DNA of 37,190 nt from Tritrichomonas foetus. Lineage: Eukaryota > Parabasalia > Tritrichomonadida > Tritrichomonadidae. Each line of letters opens with the position of its first letter. The first letter of the stretch is position 1. Location of the stretch: positions 19,568-56,757 of the forward strand of contig MLAK01000811.1 of assembly GCA_001839685.1 (NCBI GenBank). The letters are read 5' to 3'. Below are positions 29,201 through 35,996 of the stretch, piece by piece. Below the pieces are notes generated by a model, which saw only the letters and a program-made list of their open reading frames with translations, was not told the origin of the DNA and did no database searches. Position numbers and translations under genes: made by a program.

Positions 29201-30671
29201 ATGCGACACATTTGTAACTAACTGTGAATTTACTGGAAATCATGGTGGAGGAGGATGCGCATTATATGTTGTATCTTATACTTCTGGAAGTGAAATTGAA
29301 ATAATGACTGTGGAGAATTGCATTTTCCGTGATAATAAATGCTCTTCATCATGGGGCCCGAGAGGTTGTGTTTATATTACAACAGCATCTGTTGTATTCA
29401 AAGGCACCAACCAATTTATTAACAATGAAGCCATTTACGAATCTTATGATAAATCTAAATCAATTAAAGCTTCTCCATCTCCTGCAGAAGGAGCAAATGG
29501 TGGTGCGATTTTTATCATCCAAGAGACAGAAGATCCATTTGTTTTATCAAACATAATATTTACAAATTGTTACTCTAGCAGCTATGGCGGAGCCGTTGGC
29601 ATTTATTGCTTAGATGATGCAGCAATAATTACTAAACTTTATATTGATCTCGTTAACTGCACATTTGATAATTGCTCATCAACCTATGGTGGTGGCATAT
29701 CATGTGTAATTGAAGGCACAGTCAGCATCATCAATTCATCATTCATTCGAGGTGCAGCAGATTATGGCGGTGATATTTATTGCACTGATGATACAACAGA
29801 TACTCCATCTTCTTTAACAGTTAAAGGATCATCATTTGGACTCAGTTCTGCAAAACAATCTGGCGGTGCAATTTATTGCATTTCTGGAAAAATTGAAATC
29901 CAAGGGAATAATTTCACACAAACAGGATCTAAATCGAAAGGCAGTGTTTTGTACATTGAAATGGAAAGTGAATTATTACTTACATCAAACAATCTTTTGA
30001 TTAATAAAGAATCAGGAATATCTGCATATTATGTTACAAGCTCAAGTTCAGATACAAAATTGACGCTTACCGGTGGATGTTTTAATTCATATCGTGATGA
30101 AAACGATACTACTGTGGACTTTCTCACAGTTGATGGAAGTATTTCCATCGTGTTTTTGGAACAACCATGTTTCTCAAATTCAAAAGATCAATCAATTGAA
30201 TTAATTGGTACATCTGCAGATATAAATAATAATTATTTCAATTGTGATAAATGCTCTGATGTGTTACAGCCAATACCAACATCTTCATCAGTAATTGACA
30301 TTTCTGCATCAACGGATGATGGAGGTGAAGGTGATGGCAGTGGTGAAAATAATGCCGACAGTAAAAATAAGAAATTAACTGCTGGCGCAATCTCCGGAAT
30401 TGTTATTGCTTGTATTGTTGTTGTTGCAGCAATCATCATTGTTGTATTATTCGTCATCAAACGCAAAATCAGCGATGCAAACAATAAAGATGCAAGAAGT
30501 GAAGCAATCAGCCAAGAAGCTGATGAAGAAACCTTTTCTTTCATGAACCAAAATAGTCAACCTTATTCTGAAAGTAAGCCAATTTGGGGTGGTGGAACAT
30601 CTGACATTGGTGGTGAAGCAAGCCAAGTAGATGACCCGTTCATGAAAGACTTTGAAGAACAAGACGTTTAA
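23295..30671 (+). CDS. Pmp-like giant surface protein
   Basis: A 2458-aa predicted type I membrane protein of the Pmp-like family, named after chlamydial polymorphic membrane proteins, whose GGAI/GGAL and FxxN-type motifs recur here dozens of times (CTFENC, GGALYF, GGAIK). These motifs form a right-handed beta-helix in that family. Signal peptide MIFFTLLFNTVNAFA. The ectodomain holds about five blocks of roughly 345 residues, each with CTF-x-NC-x-S, EGGALYF-x-DG, GDEETYIYNCVFDNC and TGSAIYC. A partial sixth follows, then a Ser/Asp/Gly linker. KKLTAGAISGIVIA leads into the membrane helix (about 2362-2387) and a 71-residue acidic tail ending EEQDV. One ambiguous base (27843) lies in a repeated block. 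N-glycosylation sequons are very frequent. Surface exposure and host or bacterial contact are inferred from the family. The TAA stop is in TAAA. Confidence 0.85.
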   Translation: MIFFTLLFNTVNAFAVKKGDNHQSEHKSNLVIENSNFYRNKAHLLACANDGSTTGSNCYIYSSDVSLQNSNFEFTNTGSDENYISFAGDTTITDSSVTISSITSSLLRFTGSKKVTITNLLVKNVIASANTYGLMSFESSDVSINNLNFEGTIKSTLFQGSISSSFELTNTTINKLNNDASTLYSIIDLTLLSSSTSTTLFTFQNNSFTENKAPVFYTYQRLQINVVISECYFYKNEYISGSCVYMKDMLSNSNTQYKMKFSNNIFSSNINTGTGTVGGALFISTQETLFENINSFLNNEVTHTGTPSDTQYGGFGGSIYLVQNTLEKYTLSGCNFNTDYSSQYGGSIFVYGKDETSGSSLYPVVITDCTFQNCKADLYGGALCSGVTSSSGDTTGNNDIEIGFSSFTLCRASNGGALYFHSGSTEGDEVADVYNSFFDGNIGSYGSSIYSKTFDFSLTNSQFYNHIRYGSKQDEAIIYVSMEFKNKNSIVSNCSFVNNLQGLTYYSKDSNEQSDTSTITFNNCTFDKNNMVYGTEVRGFIDFSYIDSVSVQVTGSNFINNIGQCIRATNNLCTSTISNCVFTNNTGILGCAIYVSTSVSTANVLTINSCQFNDNFVYTSDSGRASGIVYISTEFVQFTGINIFIGNSAIYEGTGSGNPTKDNCAYGGSLFIEHDSKKISTISNLIIRDSYATHYGGGVGVYEDDVVGIDDDIYLLLENCTFENCSSGIFGGAFTCGYVNDGVALKATDVQFRFCYFTKCKSNEGGAVYILDGSAIGGEETYLYNCVFDNCLCPTGSAIYCCSYRFGVYDTVFKNCPKETSEAKQSIVYLNLNEAGAQPILQNCTFEKNNQIFELYSQLSDGSTISNTITFNSCTFINNNPDTAGTSPVIDLQYINSGTVTFNECIFRENSGYCIFQDFGIKCNTVVNSCSFIKNTGALSAAIYMIMGTTDKMMTIENCTFDDNTASYTFNSRGIVTVFASNVLFKGINKFYNNKALQTGPIDDSAYVSYGGSLFIYNNIIDREYSISNLDIKNSYCNYFGGAIAVYATDVSGTHQIFVSFTNCTFENCSSGKNGGAIKVGTNTTGGGLTGDNDVKLSHCKFINCKSLEGGALYFQDGTESGDEETYIYNCVFDNCSGTTGSAIYCRSYKFEMYHSTIQNCLQEGVAHQSFFYVKLNEAGIKPIVENCTFYNNGKQLEFYSQLDDGTKESNEITFKKCNFVSNNQNSNGYDSIFDLKYIQSGLITFDSCIFEQNRGQVIRQDSSAFCDTNLNNCSFLKNEGGYGCAICVMTVALNVMITIENCRFEDNIARGALGATRGVVIVFSSVTTFKGYNTFINNQFLYNGDSEPSGEDYGTIGGSLFLYNDIIDAEYSLSNLYFKDSYSSQYGGAVGVFSLDVSGTHQIFVSFTNCTFENCSSGKNGGAIKIGANSSIGGLGGDNDVKLSHCKFINCKSLEGGALYFQDGTESGDEETYIYNCVFDNCSGTTGSAIYCRSYKFEMYHSTIQNSLPLSTSPTXYHQSCLYVKLNEAGIKPLIENCTFYNNEQNIDFYSLLDDGTKDTNEIIFKNCQFNENNKVSNGFDSILELQYIQSGLITFDSCIFYNNGGQAVHQDTSSASNTLLKNCTFKQNHGGLGCAIYVASKTQGILLTIQDCLIIENTASAMMMARGVVYAVASAVEFKGVNIFRNNKAIYELDDGSSKPSGDYGSFGGSLFIGQVDQEEFTLSNIIVENSYSTNFAGAVGFFCLDSEIGNYQLYINIENCTFNNCTSGHEGGALMCGAINFVGQKVGDNDVKLSHCNFIKCNSLEGGALYFQDGTESGDEETYIYNCVFDNCSGTTGSAIYCRSYKFEMYHSTIQNSLPLSTSPTVYHQSCLYVKLNEAGIKPLIENCTFYNNEQNIEFYSQLDDGTYNDNTITFNNCKFVNNNQQSNGADSILELQYIQAEKVYIHNSIFNGNGGQCLKQESSTVCDTFVTNCEFTGNHGGGGCALYVVSYTSGSEIEIMTVENCIFRDNKCSSSWGPRGCVYITTASVVFKGTNQFINNEAIYESYDKSKSIKASPSPAEGANGGAIFIIQETEDPFVLSNIIFTNCYSSSYGGAVGIYCLDDAAIITKLYIDLVNCTFDNCSSTYGGGISCVIEGTVSIINSSFIRGAADYGGDIYCTDDTTDTPSSLTVKGSSFGLSSAKQSGGAIYCISGKIEIQGNNFTQTGSKSKGSVLYIEMESELLLTSNNLLINKESGISAYYVTSSSSDTKLTLTGGCFNSYRDENDTTVDFLTVDGSISIVFLEQPCFSNSKDQSIELIGTSADINNNYFNCDKCSDVLQPIPTSSSVIDISASTDDGGEGDGSGENNADSKNKKLTAGAISGIVIACIVVVAAIIIVVLFVIKRKISDANNKDARSEAISQEADEETFSFMNQNSQPYSESKPIWGGGTSDIGGEASQVDDPFMKDFEEQDV
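26568..26775 (+). repeat. 208-bp near-identical coding block, copy 1
   Basis: Encodes DNDVKLSHCKFINCKSLEGG onward to STIQN. It appears identical to 27609-27816 over its full length, although the rest of each ~1.04-kb unit differs. Confidence 0.85.
27609..27937 (+). repeat. Near-identical coding block, copy 2
   Basis: The first 208 bp match copy 1. From 27654 to 27937 it matches copy 3 (28710-28993) at every readable base over 284 bp. The only unresolved base of the window, N at 27843, falls here; copy 3 has G at that place. Confidence 0.85.
28665..28993 (+). repeat. Near-identical coding block, copy 3
   Basis: Offset exactly 1056 bp from copy 2. The first 45 bp differ from copies 1 and 2 (NFIKCNS in place of KFINCKS), then identity resumes. 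This mosaic suggests gene conversion or recent unit duplication. Confidence 0.85.
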
Positions 30672-30672
30672 A
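30669..30672 (+). terminator. TAAA poly(A) signal overlapping the stop
   Basis: The stop of the Pmp-like gene is in TAAA; two further TAAA-like runs follow within 20 bp. Confidence 0.5.
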
Positions 30673-31117
30673 TTTTAAAATAAATTACATTTATTTATAT
30701 TTGATGATTTTTTCCTCTTTTTTATTTTTAGAGGCATTGGCGAAATCGAATAGATTTCATCATCATATTTTGTGATGAGCAAGAAACTGCTGATGTGTGA
30801 GAAAAACGAAACATAAAAATCCAAATAAATAATCCACGTTATTTATTTTCAATTTTTATTTGGCTCATATTCTCTTTTTGATAATTCGCAGAAAAAGTTA
30901 AATATCATTCTTTTAAAAAGTTGAACTAAAACAATGAAGAAAATTCTTACTCATTTCTGACATTCATAGAAATCTCCAATGTATTCTAAGTGAAAAAGTT
31001 TCATTTGATACTTCAATTGAATTTTCATAGAAACGATAATAACAATATAATGGTGAAATCCAAGGCGATCAATACAATTCCTTTGAAAATAATTCAGAAC
31101 AAAGAAAAAGTGGAAAA
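30673..31117. other. Intergenic, no gene seen
   Basis: Spacer between the Pmp-like gene and the VPS9-like gene. No TCA-Y-W initiator lies close to the next ATG. CCTTT at 31080-31084, 34 nt upstream, may be the alternative trichomonad start element, but this is weak. Confidence 0.45.
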
Positions 31118-32467
31118 ATGATGAATGAGCAGAATTCTGCTCCTTTATTTGAATTCCTCAGTGAACATCCTTTTGTCACTCCTTTCCTCGAAATCGACAC
31201 GTATGGAGTCTCACGAAGCCGAAAACCTTTTCCAGTTTACCGCGAAGGAATTCATAAATCGAATCTCAAAAATTTGATCGATCTTGAAAACAGTAAAGAT
31301 TCCACTTTTCTTTCAACTCCCGAGCCGCCTCAAATCGTCAAACCGATTTACATGAATTCCGAGCAGACTTTCGTTTTTCATCAGCTTAATTTTTTGATAT
31401 CCAAATTTCATTCACAAAAGCAGAAAATCAACTCGGATTTCGTCCTTTACGTAAAATCGCTGATATACCTGTTCAACTCCCGCGACATAATCGGCAAGAA
31501 TGTCGTTGTCAATCTTGATCTCGATATCTTAACAAAAACTCTTCAAAATGGTGCAGATCGACTGAAAAAAATAAAAGCAAAATTTTCTTTCCTTCACCAG
31601 CATTTTCTAAATAGCATTAATGCAAAATCGGCAAACGAGCTAAAAATTGAATTTTTAAACGTTCTCACCAAAACAAAATTTTCTGTTGATCCAGCTCTCA
31701 ATTTTTTCTGTCCATCGCCTCTTCAAGATGAATTCGAAAGTATCGTTTTTTCTCAGAATTTTGGCATTTCACCTAGAATTTGTGAGATAATTGAAAATTT
31801 TGACAATTTGACGCCAACAGAGTTAGTCAAATCTATCGTCAATATCAATTCTACTATAATTCACCTTCATAAGCTCAGAAAAGACGATAATATTTCATTA
31901 ATCATTACATTCCTTTTTAGAATGATTTTTGATGAAGTTTATCCAAAAGTCAAACTTTTTTCAGTACCAGAATTAAATTTCGATCTAATATTAAAGTTGA
32001 ATATGTTAAAAATAGGGGACATCGATCCGCCTATTGATTACTGTCCACCAGGAACACAAGATGAAATGTATCCATGGAATGTATTTAAAAACGATCCAAA
32101 CTATTCACTAGCTACAGAACAATTAGAATTCATTATGTTTTTTACAAATCCGCTTGATATTTTACATCACATTAATGCAGCTCTTCAGGAGATAGAGAAA
32201 GCTGCAGCAATCTACTCAATGAAAAGCGAAATGATGCTTCCTTTTGATGTTACTTTTGGACTCTTCATTTGCTGCCTACTGTCGTCAAACGTGCCTGAAT
32301 TTATGCGAATTGCTGCTTTCACTGATCAATATGCACCGACGTTTGGTTTATGTGCGGATTTCGAATTTGCCTTGGCGAAGTTAAAAACAGCATCAATACA
32401 CATGCAGAATCTTGCCCAGAAAATGATAGAGATGGAAGAGAACAATGGAAGCAAGATCGAAGATTAA
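31118..32467 (+). CDS. Probable VPS9-domain Rab5-type GEF
   Basis: A 449-aa soluble protein, all-helical in appearance, without signal peptide or membrane segment. The last ~200 residues resemble a VPS9 domain, which activates Rab5-type GTPases in early endocytosis. Present are a helix with ITFLFRMIFDEVYPKV, then LPFDVTFGLFICCLLSSNVP in the place of the family's D-x-L-x-P-x-L-x-Y segment, then a helix pair ending ADFEFALAKLKTASIHM where VPS9 has the E-x-x-Y-x-L-T-x-L-x-x-A motif. The conserved Asp is present (LPFD), but the Tyr before the last helix is Phe, so activity is uncertain. The N-terminal half is a helical extension as in trichomonad relatives. ATG 31118 is followed by a second ATG; either could serve. 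Immediately beyond the stop lies a Pmp-like gene relic in another frame. Confidence 0.5.
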   Translation: MMNEQNSAPLFEFLSEHPFVTPFLEIDTYGVSRSRKPFPVYREGIHKSNLKNLIDLENSKDSTFLSTPEPPQIVKPIYMNSEQTFVFHQLNFLISKFHSQKQKINSDFVLYVKSLIYLFNSRDIIGKNVVVNLDLDILTKTLQNGADRLKKIKAKFSFLHQHFLNSINAKSANELKIEFLNVLTKTKFSVDPALNFFCPSPLQDEFESIVFSQNFGISPRICEIIENFDNLTPTELVKSIVNINSTIIHLHKLRKDDNISLIITFLFRMIFDEVYPKVKLFSVPELNFDLILKLNMLKIGDIDPPIDYCPPGTQDEMYPWNVFKNDPNYSLATEQLEFIMFFTNPLDILHHINAALQEIEKAAAIYSMKSEMMLPFDVTFGLFICCLLSSNVPEFMRIAAFTDQYAPTFGLCADFEFALAKLKTASIHMQNLAQKMIEMEENNGSKIED

Positions 32468-32479
32468 TCCATTTTTGGA

Positions 32480-33240
32480 ATTCACAGATTTATAAATGTA
32501 TATTTATTGAAAACAAAGCAAGAAATGCTGAAGGTGGATTTGCATATGGTATATCAAAAACTATTGACAATACAACTTTATCATTTGTTTCATGTGTATC
32601 GAATGATAACACAGCTCATGGAAATGAAGCAGGAGCATTATGGATTTCATCCAGTATTAATTACTGAGTATTCATTCAAGCAGAATAAGGCTGCAGGAAC
32701 AGGAACAAATGATGGAGAAATTTTTATCAATTCTAATGCAAATTCCATCAACATTCAGCTTTGTACTTTTGATGATAAACATGCTGTGGTGTTAATTTTA
32801 CATCTCGTTGTAATTCAGTTATTCGTGATGCCCACTTTCTTAATTGATAGACTTCAGGAATGTGGATCAATTTTTTATTAGAATACTTTGAATATCAAAT
32901 ATACGTAATTATTTTTCATTGAAGGATGCTTGTTTGATAATTGTCAAGCAAATAATGGGGCTGATATATTAGCATGGCTATCCTTGATACACCAATCCAC
33001 CTTCACAATAGCCTAATCTCTCATAAAACAAAAAATATATTCATTGTTTCATTCTTTTATTCATATGTCAATGACACAATTGTTGAAGATTGTTACTTTG
33101 AACACAATTCATTTGCAGCAACATCAACAAAAGATGGAGGAGGAAATGGAATTTGGAAAATACTAGCATTTTTGAAGGTAACTATTAATTTTTCAAGTTA
33201 TGGTTATGGTGATAAAATCCTAATAAAAAAATCTATTAAT
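32480..33240 (+). pseudogene. Relic of a Pmp-like surface gene
   Basis: Three reading frames in succession give Pmp-type motifs: YKCIFIENKARNAEGGFAYG then EAGALWISS (32490-32667), YSFKQNKAAGTGTNDGEIF then LCTFDDKHA (about 32665-32790), GCLFDNCQANNGADI (about 32925-32972), and VEDCYFEHNSFAATSTKDGG (about 33080-33150). It has no start codon, signal peptide or membrane end, and it has stops between the parts. It begins within about 25 bp of the VPS9-like stop codon, so an insertion, deletion or recombination placed it there. It is more diverged from the intact Pmp-like gene in this window than that gene's repeats are from each other. Confidence 0.78.
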
Positions 33241-34110
33241 TAATGTAACACTTAAATTTAACAAAAATAAAACAATAAGTATTGCCATTCAAAAACATGA
33301 TAACATTATAAGTATTACAAATGAAACATTTTAATAGATTTGCATATTATCCGATGCAATCTTACAGTGTTTATCGAAATAATCTTAATGGAATGAAATA
33401 TATACTTCTATCGACATTTATAAAAAATGCTTATGAAAGTTGAAAAGGTCAATATGAATACAATTTAATTGATCCCATATTTGGTATCAACAACATAAGC
33501 TACAAATATTAGAGGATATATTAAATTTAATTAATGATGCATTTCAAAAAGATTATAGACTTTTATAGTTCAATTAATGAAAGTGGGGAAATATAGGGTT
33601 TACAATCATACATTCATAACTTAGAATAAATTAATCCTTAAATTTTTATTTAAATAGCAAATATATTGTAATTGTTGATTCAATCAAAAACTATGTTTTA
33701 AATTAATTTTTTAATTTTTTATTTTTATAAAGCAAATAATACTGTGTTCGTGGTTTCATTTATTCATTCAAATTTTGCTCATTTCTTCAAGGTTTCGTCG
33801 ATTTCATTGATTTAAATCAAATGAATAAATAATGAAAAAATCTTGCATTTCCTAATATTTGGAACGCTAATATGTATATATAGAGAAATGGCTTACTTTC
33901 CCAAAAATTTTTCTGTTTTGCTCTGAGAATTTGTGGGAAAAATTTTGGAATTTTGAGAAAAAGTGATTTGCATGAATGGATTTGATGATTCATGATTTCC
34001 CCAAAATTTTGAGTTTGAATGGAGTGTCTCCTTTCTTTGTTAACAATATTTTTCTTAACTGCTAATGATACATATATTGATAGAGGTTAACAATTGTTCA
34101 CTTAACTCTT
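33241..34110. other. Intergenic, possibly further relic
   Basis: Very AT-rich. The first 100-200 bp may continue the Pmp-like relic but no motif is clear. The right part contains TTGTTAACAA (34037-34046) and GGTTAACAATTG (34085-34096) upstream of the DENN-like gene. Confidence 0.45.
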
Positions 34111-34122
34111 ACAATCTCATTC
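34086..34122 (+). promoter_or_regulatory. Promoter of the DENN-like gene
   Basis: GTTAACAATTGTTCAC (34086-34101) is an imperfect palindrome related to the one at 10085-10104. TCATTC at 34117-34122 is a TCA-Y-W initiator with first base A34119, giving a 13-nt leader to ATG 34132. Confidence 0.5.
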
Positions 34123-34131
34123 AAATTGCCA

Positions 34132-35638
34132 ATGTATAATTTTATTCTTCTTCTTGAGGAAAATTCACATTCTAACACTTTTTCATTGGTTGAACAGAAG
34201 CCAAGTCATGTTCCTATTCCAAGCATTGAAATTATTCAGTCACTTTGCTTTTCACAAAAATTTCAGAAAAATAATGAAAAAAGAAACATTGTTTATATGT
34301 TCAATACTGAAGAACACTACTGTTACACATATTCATTTGTTTTTTCAAACAAAAGATATTCAATTGTGATTCTTTCATCATATTTCAAGCCAAATTTGTT
34401 TTTAAAATTTTTGGAAGCAGTTTCAGACTCATTTAATGAAATTGACATTCTTAATAATGTTAATGATAATTCAAAAATTGAAAATAACAAATTATGTGAA
34501 TGTTCTTCTGATGATTTTATCATTATTATTAACCAAAATGATGATGATAATTCGAATATTTCTCCAAATTTCACACAAAATTCACAAAATTCCGAATATT
34601 CAAATAGTAATAATGATTTATATAATAATAAAAAAAAATGATAATACTAGTGGGTTTGAGAGCGATTCTTTGTGTAGATTTGGGTTGGTTGTATCTCTCT
34701 TGGCTGCATGGTCCACTAATGATGAAGGAAATTTAATTGTAAATTTTCCTTTTTCGTCTTTTTCTTTTGATTTATCTGAAATTAAAAGTTGGGCTTCTAC
34801 ATATAGTGCTTCTATTTTGTATCCTTATGTTGATCAGGCTTGGCAAGCATTGATTTCGAATTCTGGAATTTTAATTGTTTCTCCAGATCCAAGAATTGCC
34901 TCTTGTGCAGTTTCAGCGCTTCTATCATTGATTGAGCCATTAATATACGAAGATAATGTTTTATTTTTCACACAAAGAAATGATCCACGATTAGCTTTTT
35001 TATTCAAAGAACAAACAAACACGACCAACATTGAAAATGAAAACAATTCTAATTTAAATGAAAACAATTCTACTGGTAGTGATTGTTTTATTCCTAAAAG
35101 AAAATTATTGGATTATGATGTGGTTGCAGTTGATGATGAATTGGTTGCTGAGAAAATAAAACAAGATTTTGGCTTAGTGATTCATATAAATGTGCTCAAT
35201 AATGACAACAGTGTTACTGTTCGAGATGTTTACTCAAATAAAACACTTCGCTTATTTCGAGTTTTTATGGCAATTATGAATATGAAGCTTTTGACAGATC
35301 CATACTTTGATATTTTGCAAAGAGAAATGTCTGCACAGGAAATTGAAGAAACTTTTCCAAACGAGCTTCCTCAGGAACTGTATGAGCCTTTTCAAAAAAC
35401 AAAAACCTTCCAAAAGTGGAGATATCGAAAGGTGGATCGGGAGCAATTGAGACAGGCTTTTCTTTCTGTGTCCCCGAAAGAATCTGTTTCGAAACTTAAA
35501 ACAGTTGAAGATTTATTATTGGCTGAAAAAGAATTGAATATTATATTAAAAAAGTTTAGCAGGGATTTACATATAGAAACAGTAATAAAATCGAATCTTT
35601 CTTTAATTAAGAAAAAATTAAAGAAATTAAGAAAATAG
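34132..35638 (+). CDS. DENN-like protein, interrupted by a 9-A run
   Basis: Two overlapping frames make one protein. The first (34132-34641, 169 aa) starts MYNFILLLEEN and ends in an Asn/Asp/Ser linker followed by KKK and TGA. The second carries on from the same A run and stops at 35638. With eight rather than nine A at 34630-34638 the product is 501 aa. The first part has YSFVFSNKRYSIVILSSYF, like the early DENN strands. The second has GILIVSPDPRIASCAVSALL and a later DVVAVDDELV segment like the end of a DENND10-type fold, then a Lys-rich helical tail. DENN proteins activate Rab GTPases at membranes. The match is by eye and moderate. The start is supported by an initiator 13 nt upstream; the in-frame TTG at 34126 is rejected. 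Confidence 0.5.
34630..34638. other. Nine-A run causing the frame break
   Basis: Frame 0 reads AAA AAA AAA TGA; the downstream frame needs one A fewer. It lies in a low-complexity Asn/Asp linker, where an indel would do little harm once compensated. Confidence 0.75.
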
Positions 35639-35977
35639 AAATAGAAAAAAAGTTGGAATTGAATTTTTTTCCCTCTTTTATCAATGATAAATTTATAATT
35701 CATTGTTTGATATTTTGTTACTGTGATAAACAATTCATTATCTGTTGATTTACATATGAAACTTTTTATGAGATAATTTGGTCATTTATTGATCTTATTA
35801 AGTATTTTATTTCAGATAAATAAATCGTATATTCTGTGTATAAATGGTCTTTAATTTTGAAGATTCATCTGAATATTGCTGACATTTTGAAATATTGTAT
35901 TGAAAAAGTCATATTGCATAAAAAAATGAGATGATGCTTCTCACTTTTTCAGTGTTTCATATCACAGCACTTTTTCC
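35639..35977. other. Intergenic, no gene seen
   Basis: AT-rich spacer with no recognised feature until the initiator-like elements just before 35997. Confidence 0.5.
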
Positions 35978-35983
35978 TCACAG
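35978..35983 (+). promoter_or_regulatory. Initiator (Inr) for the last gene
   Basis: TCACAG, TCA-Y-W type, first base A35980, giving a 17-nt leader before ATG 35997. Confidence 0.5.
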
Positions 35984-35996
35984 ATTCACGATTAAC

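Noticed and set aside
10680..30671. Tandem repeats as a CRISPR-like or satellite array
   Set aside because: All repeats keep reading frame, have variable identity and encode Cys-rich, glycine-rich or beta-helix protein units.
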